In this document: one piece after another, positions 1 to 8,414 of the stretch
Layout: each line of letters starts with the position of its first letter
Numbering within the stretch: the stretch's first letter is position 1
NCBI GenBank assembly: GCA_028875875.1
Contig: JAGWUV010000015.1
Span: forward strand, 1 to 64,000
DNA: 64,000 bases
Source of the DNA: Bacteroidota bacterium
Lineage (GTDB): Bacteria > Bacteroidota > Bacteroidia > Chitinophagales > Chitinophagaceae
Direction of reading: 5' to 3'
Program-made: the position numbers and the translations under genes
The notes under the pieces: model-generated
What the model saw: the letters and a program-made list of their open reading frames with translations, nothing else
What the model was told of the DNA's origin: nothing
Databases searched by the model: none

Positions 1-520
1 TTGGGGAAAGTTGAACTAATTAAATACTTTATTTCCCTGTAAGGCAGAAATAGAGGATAATAAAAGGAGAATGGCTTTTCATTTTCTTCATCAAAGTCGA
101 TTCCATCGTGATCGATATATTCTTTGTGCAACAGAAAGCAAGGAACAATATTATGTTTAATTCCTACAGCATTGTCCGTGACTTCCATATGATGTTGATA
201 TTTGATAAGAATAGTAATGTACGATAAAATTGTAAGTATCAATTAATTATCTTATTTACTCAATCCTTAAAATAAATATCCGCGTTTAATGTTGGTACGA
301 TAATCCATGAATCACAAAAAAGTTTGAATGTCATAGCAATAGTAAAAGCACCATAAATGACGATTTTATTTCAAAAAGAGCACTAATTATACTATAATGT
401 TAGAACTTATTGAGCTATGTTGCGAACATTATAAAAAAGGGCTTTAAATTACGATCTGATCCCCACTATCTTTCTAGAAAGTGGGCTTTTTATCATCACA
501 ATTTTTTTATCTGAAATAAA
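1..520. other. Gene-poor AT-rich stretch
   Basis: No convincing gene is visible on either strand over about 520 bases. The stretch is AT-rich and full of stop codons. The only structured element is a terminator-like hairpin near 462-491. Together with the decayed recombinase at 798-1160 this looks like the eroded remains of an integrated element; that origin is an inference. Confidence 0.5.
462..491 (+). terminator. Rho-independent terminator-like hairpin
   Basis: CCCACT at 462-467 pairs with AGTGGG at 480-485 around a 12-base loop, followed by CTTTTT. The orientation is plus, but no plus-strand gene is visible upstream, so it may close a decayed gene or a short RNA. Confidence 0.5.
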
Positions 521-748
521 GTGGCTGATAGAATTACCTTAACAATCAACAATAAGCTATGCCAACTAGCCTTGAATGAATTATTGACTTGTCATTCAGA
601 AACTGAATGGGTTAAAAACCACGATTTGTTAGCAAATGCAATTTCAATAGAGTTACTTGATAAAAAAAGAATCGCAATAGATTGTTACGAAGGGGAAAGA
701 TTTGTTTACATAACCCTCTTCTTCAATATTTTTAAAAGATTATCATAA
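521..748 (+). CDS. Small hypothetical protein (doubtful)
   Basis: A 75-residue frame opening with GTG just after a terminator-like hairpin. It has no signal peptide, membrane segment or motif I recognise. The last dozen residues are hydrophobic and end abruptly, which would fit a truncated reading frame. Because it lies in an eroded, gene-poor region next to a recombinase remnant, it may be a fragment of a lost accessory gene or a chance frame. Confidence 0.2.
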   Translation: MADRITLTINNKLCQLALNELLTCHSETEWVKNHDLLANAISIELLDKKRIAIDCYEGERFVYITLFFNIFKRLS

Positions 749-797
749 GCAACGGTAGAAACTATCGCGAAAAAAGCAGTATCTGTAGCTACACTTT

Positions 798-1160
798 TTA
801 AGCTAACGCATAAGTCCTTAAGCTTAACTCATCCAAAAGAAGCAGATTAAAAAACAACTTATTCAAATCAACGATATCTGAATAGGATAACCCTGTAAAA
901 ATCGCTATCAGGAAAATATCGTGGCATAGTTGCTGCATATGTGTCAAATCAGCTAACTGCTGTATAGCATTGATTTCATCTAACTCCAGAAAATCCCTAT
1001 CCACTTTTTTGCGTACAAATTTTACGTTCAAAAAAGGATTCAGTTTAATTATCTGATTTTTGATGGCCGGCATTAATATTCCTCTCAGGGAGCTCATCAA
1101 AGATTGGGCGGAATTATGACTATTTTTCTTTTCCTTTTTCAGGTAGAAGAAAAATTCCAG
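798..1160 (-). pseudogene. Tyrosine recombinase (phage-type integrase) remnant
   Basis: The minus-strand frame between stop codons encodes part of a Bacteroidota-type tyrosine recombinase. It has the end of the SAM-like DNA-binding domain (FFFYLKKEKKNSHNSAQSLM, then a KxxNPFLNVKF stretch), the conserved VDRDFLELDEI segment that opens the catalytic domain, and the helix IFLIAIFTGLSYSDI. After GLSYSDIVDL the frame becomes meaningless and stops, so the catalytic R-H-R-Y residues are absent. An in-frame TAA at 1161-1163 cuts off the N-terminus. Both ends are therefore lost and no function is expected. It marks a former integration event next to a gene-poor stretch; the element itself is gone. Confidence 0.75.
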
Positions 1161-1392
1161 TTAAAAAATAGTTGAAACGCATTCTGAGGAAGAGAAAAGC
1201 AATCTGAGGAACTGTAGTCTAAGGGTAAAAAACCTGTCTCTGAAACTACTCTGGAAACACTCATTAACGTACACTTATTTTCATTTTATTGCACGCACAA
1301 TTAAGTGATAACCAAATAATTGATTTTTTTGAACGTAAATTTGTGTTTGGCAACGCAACAGGTGTAGGGAACTGTTGCTGCAGCCGGCTTCA

Positions 1393-2166
1393 TCACTCGC
1401 CTTCGCTACTGTCTTCTTTAAAGTTGTGTAAACTTAAGGTAGCCGCTACTACGGCATACGCAGGGGCCAGCGCCCATCCAACAATGGGAAGCATATGCAT
1501 ACCATAAAACACCATGCCGTTGCCAATGGCTAATCCCCTGTGCCTTCCTACAAAGAAAATACTTTCGGAGGGTGTTTTGCGATGGCGTTCCATGCTGTAA
1601 TCGAGCATGGAGAAACCGTAATAATAGCACTCTACCAGTACGGCAATTAAAGGGGCTACCCATCCGAACAAAGGAATGAGGCTTAAGAGAAAGATAGAGA
1701 AAGCATATACAGTTTGCCAGGCTGCATTACGCAGGGCAATACGAATACCCCTTACAATGTCTTTGGCTAATTGCGCCAGGGAAAAAGGGAAATCCTTTCC
1801 TTCTAAAATAGCTTCCGTTTTTTCGCTGAGGTAGGCAAATACCGGTGAGCCGGCCACCAGGAAAAAATATTTAAAGAGTGAGAAATAGAAGAGCATCATC
1901 GTCATCCACAGCATGATATTGCTAAGGGTGAGGAAGAAACCAAGCCAGCCGCTATTGATGGTATCGAGCCAGTTTTTTAGCCCCGTTTTAAGGGTAAGCC
2001 ATTCAATAAAATTATTACTGGTATGGGCAAAATAATACATACTCACCCCAAACAGCAGCGTGTACAGGATGCCCGGAATGAGTATCCATTTCCACAGTTT
2101 TTGTGTTTTGATGAACTGGTGTGCCTGGTAATAGGCTTGTAAGGATATAATGATTTCTTTTAACAA
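1393..2166 (-). CDS. EI24/CysZ-like integral membrane protein
   Basis: A 257-residue membrane protein with four or more hydrophobic segments (near residues 30-50, 70-130 with two segments, 150-175 and 215-240). The short amphipathic N-terminus followed by a KLWKWILIPG turn, and the overall pattern, match the EI24 domain family, which includes the sulfate permease CysZ. The family is broad and the substrate of Bacteroidota members is unknown, so sulfate transport should not be assumed. It is transcribed divergently from the downstream DNA glycosylase, with only 46 bases between the two starts, so the promoters share this gap. Confidence 0.75.
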   Translation of the reverse strand: MLKEIIISLQAYYQAHQFIKTQKLWKWILIPGILYTLLFGVSMYYFAHTSNNFIEWLTLKTGLKNWLDTINSGWLGFFLTLSNIMLWMTMMLFYFSLFKYFFLVAGSPVFAYLSEKTEAILEGKDFPFSLAQLAKDIVRGIRIALRNAAWQTVYAFSIFLLSLIPLFGWVAPLIAVLVECYYYGFSMLDYSMERHRKTPSESIFFVGRHRGLAIGNGMVFYGMHMLPIVGWALAPAYAVVAATLSLHNFKEDSSEGE

Positions 2167-2212
2167 CCAGGGAGTATTTTAGTGGCACGAATGTAACTCA
2201 TTCATAACAAGT

Positions 2213-2848
2213 ATGCTGCAAATAAATTCACTCCTCAGCCTTCCTAAACTTAGCACTTCGTTTTACCGGAGAGATAACGTGGTACTGGTTGCGAGGGAAC
2301 TGATCGGTAAGATATTGGTTACCCGGTTCAACAACCAGGTAACAGCAGGACGCATCGTTGAAACGGAAGCTTATAACGGCATTGTTGATAAAGCCTCTCA
2401 TGCTTATGGTGGCAGGAGAACCAAAAGAACGGAAATTATGTATGCGGATGGGGGTAAAGCCTATGTTTACTTATGCTATGGCATCCATCATTTATTCAAT
2501 GTGGTAACGCATCTAAAAAACAGCCCGCATGCGGTATTGATAAGAGCCGTTGAACCCCTGGTGGGAATAGAGCTTATGTTACAAAGAACTGCTAAACCGA
2601 AAGCTGATTTTTCTTTAACCAAAGGTCCGGGTAATGTGAGCAGGGCCTTAGGAATCAGTACACAGCACACAGGAGTGGATCTACTGGAGGATGCATTGTT
2701 TATTGTGACAGATAATGATGACATTTCTCAAAAGAAGATCATCGCCACGCCACGCATTGGTGTGGATTACGCAGGTGAAGATGCTTTACTACCCTATCGT
2801 TTTATAGTAAAGGATAATCCTTATGTAAGCGGGAAGAAGCATGCATAA
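2213..2848 (+). CDS. DNA-3-methyladenine glycosylase (AAG/MPG family)
   Basis: Base-excision repair glycosylase that removes alkylated purines such as 3-methyladenine and hypoxanthine from DNA. The 211-residue length fits the bacterial AAG family. Family hallmarks are visible in order: ARELIGKILV, the catalytic-region segment IVETEAYNG with its Glu, the SHAYGGRRTKRTEIMY loop that intercalates into DNA, YVYLCYGIHHLFNVV, and KGPGNVSRALGI. It is a monocistronic gene, divergent from the EI24-like gene. A-rich sequence precedes the ATG, as usual in this phylum. Confidence 0.93.
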   Translation: MLQINSLLSLPKLSTSFYRRDNVVLVARELIGKILVTRFNNQVTAGRIVETEAYNGIVDKASHAYGGRRTKRTEIMYADGGKAYVYLCYGIHHLFNVVTHLKNSPHAVLIRAVEPLVGIELMLQRTAKPKADFSLTKGPGNVSRALGISTQHTGVDLLEDALFIVTDNDDISQKKIIATPRIGVDYAGEDALLPYRFIVKDNPYVSGKKHA

Positions 2849-2972
2849 TTATTACTCACTCAAGGCCATGTGACCGTTAGTATAACTAACAAAGGGCTGT
2901 ACTTATCGGAAAGTGTATGTAAAGAAAGGATTTTCAAATAAACAACAAACCTTACACACGATACACTCAACT

Positions 2973-3461
2973 TTATCTGGCCGTATCGTACACGCTGTAA
3001 TGGCCCACCGTGGTGACTTTCAGTTGTTCATTCACCACATTCACTGACTTGTATTCACGGAACCGGTGCTGTTTATCTCTAAAACCGATGATACAGGATA
3101 ACGGGTCTTTGCCTTTATGCACTTCCACCTGCGGCTGGATACCAATGTTGGGAATTTTCAATGTATCGGTTGCTTGTATTTCTTTGTACTGCACTTTTAA
3201 CAAGTAATGAAATGTTTTAGCTGTTTCCATTACACGAACATCGAAGCTCCAGTTGTTCAGTTCATCCGGTACTTTTTCGTGATACCCCGCAACAGGCTGC
3301 TCATTCACGGTTGCCCTTGTTTCGGGAATGGTATCGGTACGAATAATTGCTACAGAATCTTTGTCGTTATGGGTACTGGCTCCATTGTTACATGCCAGCA
3401 AGAGGCAACAGCAGGCTGCCGGTATACAATATTTCATAGAAAGAAAGAAATAGCGAAACAT
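2973..3461 (-). CDS. Hypothetical lipoprotein downstream of PorP/SprF
   Basis: A protein of up to 162 residues with a lipoprotein signal peptide ending in LLLACNN, so the mature form is probably lipid-anchored and outer-membrane or periplasmic. The first possible ATG overlaps the TAA of the upstream porP/sprF gene (TAATG), implying translational coupling; a second ATG at 3437 gives a more typical 154-residue lipoprotein with signal peptide directly at the N-terminus. The remainder is soluble and beta-rich with no recognised domain. Its position suggests a partner of the PorP/SprF protein, which is an inference. Confidence 0.6.
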   Translation of the reverse strand: MFRYFFLSMKYCIPAACCCLLLACNNGASTHNDKDSVAIIRTDTIPETRATVNEQPVAGYHEKVPDELNNWSFDVRVMETAKTFHYLLKVQYKEIQATDTLKIPNIGIQPQVEVHKGKDPLSCIIGFRDKQHRFREYKSVNVVNEQLKVTTVGHYSVYDTAR

Positions 3462-4465
3462 TAGAACTTAGGACAGTTAATCGGTTTATCGGTAGAAGGT
3501 CTGCGTACATAAATAAGCGAAACTTCAATACCGCCTGTACCCTGCGAAGCGGTTTTTAGGGAAGAAGTATTCACATCATAAGAAACGCCCAGGCGAAGAT
3601 CGCCGAACTCCAAACCTACATAAGGAATAATGGCATCATTCAAACGAAGCCAGCCACCGGCATACAAACTAACAGGCTTTTCGGCATCGGTGGTTGGTGA
3701 AAGTTGAAAAGCACCACCCAGCACTGTTTCAGAAGCACCGCCCTGGAAACTTTGCATGGCACTTAAATGAAGCGTGGTGGTTTCTCCTATCGGGAAGTAA
3801 GTACCGGCATGTATGGTAGCCCGCGGGTTAAGAGCAAACAAGCCACCCGTAAATTGTTGCTTTGGCCTTGTGATATGATAGAGGCTCACCCCAAAATAAA
3901 AGTTATTGCGGTCTGTTGTACTTCCGTTGTACAGGATACCTGCATTCACATCTACATAATTCGATTTTAAAGTAGAGCCGCTGAATATTTCACTGGTAAC
4001 ACCTGTAAATCCATTGGTGGTTAACTGGTCTTCAAACTTCAGGTCTGCGGTATTGATAATCATATTGGCATAGGTAAGCTGAAAGCCTAAGCCGATCTGG
4101 TTGTACCCTTCTTCATCAAGGCCCTTATGATAAGCCGTAGAAATAGTTCCGTAGTTGAAATTAACCGCACCGTTGGCACTGTTATCATTATACGCCATCA
4201 GGCCAACACCCCAGGTATCATTAGAAGCAATACGATCTTGCAGGATATGAAAATCTACCGCACCGGTTGCAGTAGTAAATGCATTATTAATGGTAGGCCA
4301 TTGGTTGCGATAATTGCCGGCTACCCTGTAAGTACCATCGAACTTTCCGGTAAATGCAGGATTCAATGTTAATGGCGATGAGAAGAACTGTGAAAAATGC
4401 GGGTCTTGTGCCGATGCCCTCATCAACATAAATAAACAGACAGTGGTGGAGATCCATTTTCTCAT
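3461..4465 (-). CDS. PorP/SprF family type IX secretion membrane protein
   Basis: A 334-residue outer-membrane protein of the PorP/SprF family. The signal peptide is followed by the family-defining QDPHFSQFFSSPLTLNPAFTG start, then repeated amphipathic strands typical of an outer-membrane barrel. Known members (PorP, SprF) attach or secrete type IX cargo and are often encoded next to large adhesins such as SprB; newer work ties them to anchoring type B C-terminal domains. No large adhesin gene adjoins this copy, but a lipoprotein gene follows and overlaps its stop codon. It probably works with the gldKLMN machinery encoded about 19 kb away. Confidence 0.9.
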   Translation of the reverse strand: MRKWISTTVCLFMLMRASAQDPHFSQFFSSPLTLNPAFTGKFDGTYRVAGNYRNQWPTINNAFTTATGAVDFHILQDRIASNDTWGVGLMAYNDNSANGAVNFNYGTISTAYHKGLDEEGYNQIGLGFQLTYANMIINTADLKFEDQLTTNGFTGVTSEIFSGSTLKSNYVDVNAGILYNGSTTDRNNFYFGVSLYHITRPKQQFTGGLFALNPRATIHAGTYFPIGETTTLHLSAMQSFQGGASETVLGGAFQLSPTTDAEKPVSLYAGGWLRLNDAIIPYVGLEFGDLRLGVSYDVNTSSLKTASQGTGGIEVSLIYVRRPSTDKPINCPKF

Positions 4466-4630
4466 TACGCCAATTATGACTCCGAAAGTACCTGAATTGT
4501 TGTCTTGACTTTCTAAAAAAAATAAATTTAACAGATAATAGTCAGGAAATATAATATAACAACTTCGTTACCTGCCTTTCCGGTAAAAGAAGCAGTATAA
4601 ACATATCCTCGTTATAAGCAGGAAGATGTA

Positions 4631-5284
4631 TCAGGCTTGCAGTTTGGTTCCAAAAGCAAGGTCGCCTGCATCACCCAATCCGGGTACGATATACCCTTTG
4701 GCAGTTAATTCATCATCAATATCGCCACACCAGATTTGTATCGCATCCCCACAATCTCTGCGGATCGCTTCAATACCAATAGAACAGGCAATGGCGCAAA
4801 CAATATAAATAGCTGAAGGGCTTCCTTCGTCTTTCATGTAGTTGATGGTTTTAATCAGCGAAGCGCCTGTAGCCAGCATGGGATCACTGATGATAACGAT
4901 CCTGCCATCCAAACTGGGACAGCTCATGTATTCAAGACTAATTTCAAAACTACCATCCCGGTGATGTTTACGATAGGCTGAAATGAAGGCATTATCAGCT
5001 TTATCAAAATAATTCAACATCCCCTGGTGCAATGGTAAGCCTGCTCGCAGTATCGTGGCCAGCACAGGTTGTTTCTCCAGCATCTTGCTGTTATGTATAC
5101 CTAATGGTGTTTGCACTTCTGTTTCCTTCCAGGGTAATTCTTTACTTATTTCATAGGCGGCAGCCTCTCCTATACGCTCGAGGTTCCTGCGAAAACGCAA
5201 ACGATCGTTCTGTACAGTAACATCTCTTAATTCTGCTACCCAGTTACTTACAAGGCTATGTTGATTGCTTAAATTAATGACCAT
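4631..5284 (-). CDS. upp: Uracil phosphoribosyltransferase
   Basis: Pyrimidine salvage enzyme that joins uracil to PRPP, giving UMP. The 217-residue length fits the family. Clear motifs: ATILRAGLPLHQGM, the PRPP-binding loop IISDPMLATGASL, and the uracil-binding C-terminal segment GYIVPGLGDAGD. It is a single gene; an AT-rich gap of about 165 bases separates it from the porP/sprF start on the same strand, so it is unlikely to be part of that unit. The opposite-strand gene at 5401 starts divergently. Confidence 0.95.
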   Translation of the reverse strand: MVINLSNQHSLVSNWVAELRDVTVQNDRLRFRRNLERIGEAAAYEISKELPWKETEVQTPLGIHNSKMLEKQPVLATILRAGLPLHQGMLNYFDKADNAFISAYRKHHRDGSFEISLEYMSCPSLDGRIVIISDPMLATGASLIKTINYMKDEGSPSAIYIVCAIACSIGIEAIRRDCGDAIQIWCGDIDDELTAKGYIVPGLGDAGDLAFGTKLQA

Positions 5285-5400
5285 AAAAAAGTGTTTTACC
5301 TATGATTGGCTGTAAAATAACAGCAAAACTTTTTACCATGCTACAGCTAACGCTTGTAGTGCATATATTTTTTTCGTTTCTTTAAAGGGAAAAATGTAAT

Positions 5401-5811
5401 ATGAGACTTAGTGTACCCACCCTGCTGTTGGCCCTTTCGCTGCTAGCTTGTAACAGTAAAGAGAAAAAATTTAATGAAAGAAGCTATCAGGAACAAAAAA
5501 TAAGCCTTGCAGAAAAAGAAAAACAAAGCCCTAAAACCTTTCTCCGCCTCAGCGGGGATGATCATAAAAACCTGTGGGGCAAAACAGTGTATAAAGGCAT
5601 TATAAAAAATACGGCAACCATTTCTTCCTATAAAGAAATAAGAGTTAAGCTTCTCTACTTTAAACAGGGTAAAGAAGTGGCTAATCATGAAGAATTCTTT
5701 GATAAGCCCATTGCACCCAATGATGAATTCAGCTTTAAAGCCAAATACAAAACCCCTTCCGGAACAGATAGTGTAGCAGCTTATATCATGAGGGCCAAAG
5801 CCGGTGAATAA
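5401..5811 (+). CDS. Hypothetical lipoprotein, FxLYD-like
   Basis: A 136-residue lipoprotein: signal peptide followed by LLACNSKEKK, so Cys17 would be lipidated. The mature part carries the pattern of an FxLYD-type beta-sandwich: a KTVYKGIIKNTATISSYKEI stretch, then VKLLYF and a late PNDEFSFKAKY strand. Such domains occur in secreted and cell-surface proteins without known enzymatic roles. The domain call rests on pattern only. It stands alone between upp (divergent) and the yifB gene. Confidence 0.6.
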   Translation: MRLSVPTLLLALSLLACNSKEKKFNERSYQEQKISLAEKEKQSPKTFLRLSGDDHKNLWGKTVYKGIIKNTATISSYKEIRVKLLYFKQGKEVANHEEFFDKPIAPNDEFSFKAKYKTPSGTDSVAAYIMRAKAGE

Positions 5812-5950
5812 AAAAATTTGTTGTACTCATGCTAATAAAGTTTCAATAACGGTAAAATACATTGAAACAAATAAAAATATTTTAACTACATTCACATATA
5901 CATCCCTACGCATATATACCCCCTGACAAAAAAATAAAGCAGCTTACTTT

Positions 5951-7495
5951 ATGCTTGTAAAAACCTTTGGCAGTGCGGTATATGGAGTAGATGCCATTAC
6001 CATTACAATAGAAGTGAATGTTAGCGGTGGTGATCTTAAATATTACATTGTAGGATTACCCGATAATGCAGTAAAAGAAAGCCTGCAAAGAATTGAGAGT
6101 GCTATTAAAACCAATGAGCACTCTTTCCCGAGAACCAAGATCGTAGTAAACCTTGCACCGGCAGATATTAAAAAGAGCGGCAGTGCATTCGATCTGCCAA
6201 TGGCCATTGGTATCTTAGGCGCCAGTGAACAAATTGGTGACCCGGAAAGGCTGAAAGATTATGTAATGATGGGAGAGTTAAGTTTGGATGGAAGTGTGCA
6301 ACCCATCAAAGGCGCTTTACCTATTGCTATTCAGGCTAGAAAGGAAGGTTTTAAGGGATTGATCGTACCTAAAGCCAATGCCCGTGAGGCAGCAATGGTG
6401 AACAACCTGGAAGTATATGGTATAGATCACCTGGATGATGTGGTAGCATTTTTTAACGATGCTAATGCATTAGCCCCCGTTCAGGTAAACACAAGAGAAG
6501 AGTTTTTCAGCAACCAATATGAGTTTGAATTTGATTTTAATGATGTAAAAGGACAGGAAAATATTAAACGAGCACTGGAGATTGCAGCAGCAGGAGGGCA
6601 TAATGCTATATTGATCGGTCCGCCCGGTGCAGGAAAAACCATGCTTGCCAAACGCTTGCCGACCATTTTGCCTCCTTTAGGTTTGTATGAAGCACTGGAA
6701 ACAACAAAGATCCATAGTGTAGCAGGTAAATTACCTGAGAATGCATCACTTATTGCCAAAAGGCCTTTCCGTTCCCCTCATCATACCATATCCGATGTTG
6801 CGCTGGTAGGCGGCGGTGGTGTTCCGCAGCCGGGTGAGATCTCACTGGCACATAACGGAGTTTTGTTTTTAGATGAATTACCCGAATTTAAAAGAACCGT
6901 TTTAGAAGTGATGCGCCAGCCGATGGAAGAAAGAAGGGTGACCATATCAAGAGCAAAAGTTGCCCTCGATTTCCCGGCCAATTTTATGCTTATCGCCTCC
7001 ATGAACCCATGCCCATGCGGTTTTTATAATCATCCTGATAAAGAATGTACTTGTCCGCCGGGCGCCGTTCAGAAATACCTGAATAAAATATCAGGCCCTT
7101 TACTAGACCGTATTGACCTTCATGTAGAAGTTACACCTGTAGCTTTTACAGAACTGAGTAATGTACAGAAAGGTGAAAGCTCTGCACAAATTCGTGAACG
7201 GGTAATCAAAGCAAGAACTATACAGGCAGAAAGGTTTACACAACAGCCCGGCATTTATGCCAATGCACAAATGAGTAGCAAAACATTAAGAGAGGTATGT
7301 ATATTATCTGCAGCAGGTGAAACCTTATTAAAGAAAGCCATGGAAAAATTGAACTTATCTGCCAGGGCTTACGATAGAATTTTAAAAGTAAGCAGAACCA
7401 TTGCTGATCTTTCTTGCAGCGATGATATTAAACCCGAACATCTTGCAGAAGCGATACAATACCGGAGTTTAGATAGGGAAGGATGGGCCGGATAA
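5951..7495 (+). CDS. YifB/ComM family Mg-chelatase-like AAA+ ATPase
   Basis: A 514-residue AAA+ ATPase of the YifB/ComM family. In Vibrio and Haemophilus, ComM is a helicase that promotes branch migration during natural transformation; the role in Bacteroidota is presumed similar. The N-terminal ChlI-like domain (residues 1-165) contains LAPADIKKSGSAFDLPMAIG. The ATPase core has Walker A GPPGAGKTML, Walker B VLFLDELPEF, and the MNPCPCGFY...CTCPPG cysteine segment typical of the family, followed by a C-terminal Mg-chelatase subdomain with the ARAYDRILKVSRTIADL helix. All key residues are present. It appears monocistronic. Confidence 0.95.
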   Translation: MLVKTFGSAVYGVDAITITIEVNVSGGDLKYYIVGLPDNAVKESLQRIESAIKTNEHSFPRTKIVVNLAPADIKKSGSAFDLPMAIGILGASEQIGDPERLKDYVMMGELSLDGSVQPIKGALPIAIQARKEGFKGLIVPKANAREAAMVNNLEVYGIDHLDDVVAFFNDANALAPVQVNTREEFFSNQYEFEFDFNDVKGQENIKRALEIAAAGGHNAILIGPPGAGKTMLAKRLPTILPPLGLYEALETTKIHSVAGKLPENASLIAKRPFRSPHHTISDVALVGGGGVPQPGEISLAHNGVLFLDELPEFKRTVLEVMRQPMEERRVTISRAKVALDFPANFMLIASMNPCPCGFYNHPDKECTCPPGAVQKYLNKISGPLLDRIDLHVEVTPVAFTELSNVQKGESSAQIRERVIKARTIQAERFTQQPGIYANAQMSSKTLREVCILSAAGETLLKKAMEKLNLSARAYDRILKVSRTIADLSCSDDIKPEHLAEAIQYRSLDREGWAG

Positions 7496-7761
7496 TTCAG
7501 AAAAAATCATTCGTTTTTATAGCAATAATTCATTGTTGCAACATCTAATATAAGCAACAATGATACAACACCTATTCAATGAAACCATTTACCACAAAGG
7601 ATTTCATTGGATTGAATGCTTAAACATGATATTTATCACTTCTGCACCTGCGATAAATCATATAAGCAATTGACAGATATCATACGGTAACTTTTGTCAC
7701 GCTTATACTTTTACATCGCAATCAACAAAAAAACTATTCATCATATTTAAAACTTACAGCC

Positions 7762-8361
7762 ATGAACAGGAAACAAATCAGGCTACAACTGTCAAGAGCA
7801 ACAACGATCGTTGCATTAGCATTTATCTCTACCGGCCTTTTTGCACAGGCAAAATTTAAAAGCGCTGCTTCTAACGTAGTGATCACAGGAACTTCTACTA
7901 TGCACGACTGGGAAGAAAAAGCCAACGCAGTAAACGTAACAGCGGAGTTTCATATAGCCAACAACGTTATACAAGGTTTAAACGGCGGAAATGTACAAAT
8001 AGATGTGAAAGCTATTAAAAGTCCTAAAGGTTCATTAATGGACAATAGAACCTATGATGCTTTACAAGCAGATAAACATCCCAGCATTTCATTCCAGGTT
8101 ACCAAAGTAGTAAGTGTACAACAAGCCAATGGTACTACGCTCATCAATGTATTAGGGAACCTTACCATCGCCGGTAATACACAAAGCACAGACCTTCAAT
8201 TAACCTGCGTTTATACTTCTAATGGTAACGTACATATCAAAGGCGCTAAAAAATTAAAAATGAGCGGCTACGGTATTAAACCACCTTCTTTTATGCTGGG
8301 TGCATTGAAAGTAGCCGATGATGTAAGCATCGCAATCGACGTAACCATGATCAAAGCCTAA
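7762..8361 (+). CDS. YceI family periplasmic protein (first copy)
   Basis: A 199-residue secreted protein with a signal peptide ending at about residue 28 (FAQA). The mature part is a single YceI domain, an extended lipocalin-like barrel that binds isoprenoid lipids in characterised homologues. Visible family features: ITGTSTMHDWEEKA, MDNRTYDALQADKHPSISF and the closing GALKVADDVSIAIDV strand. It precedes the barrel gene at 8415 by about 50 bases and is probably cotranscribed with it. A second YceI gene follows downstream. Confidence 0.9.
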   Translation: MNRKQIRLQLSRATTIVALAFISTGLFAQAKFKSAASNVVITGTSTMHDWEEKANAVNVTAEFHIANNVIQGLNGGNVQIDVKAIKSPKGSLMDNRTYDALQADKHPSISFQVTKVVSVQQANGTTLINVLGNLTIAGNTQSTDLQLTCVYTSNGNVHIKGAKKLKMSGYGIKPPSFMLGALKVADDVSIAIDVTMIKA

Positions 8362-8414
8362 CACATAACACTTTAATTAACCCAAACAAATTATTCATCT
8401 AAAACTAATCAATT

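Noticed and set aside
441-480. Possible tRNA 3' fragment before the terminator at 462
   Set aside because: GATCCCCACT recalls a tRNA end, but no T-arm, anticodon arm or acceptor partner could be built.
5812-5950. Possible riboswitch upstream of yifB
   Set aside because: AT-rich with no stable stem or known riboswitch core.
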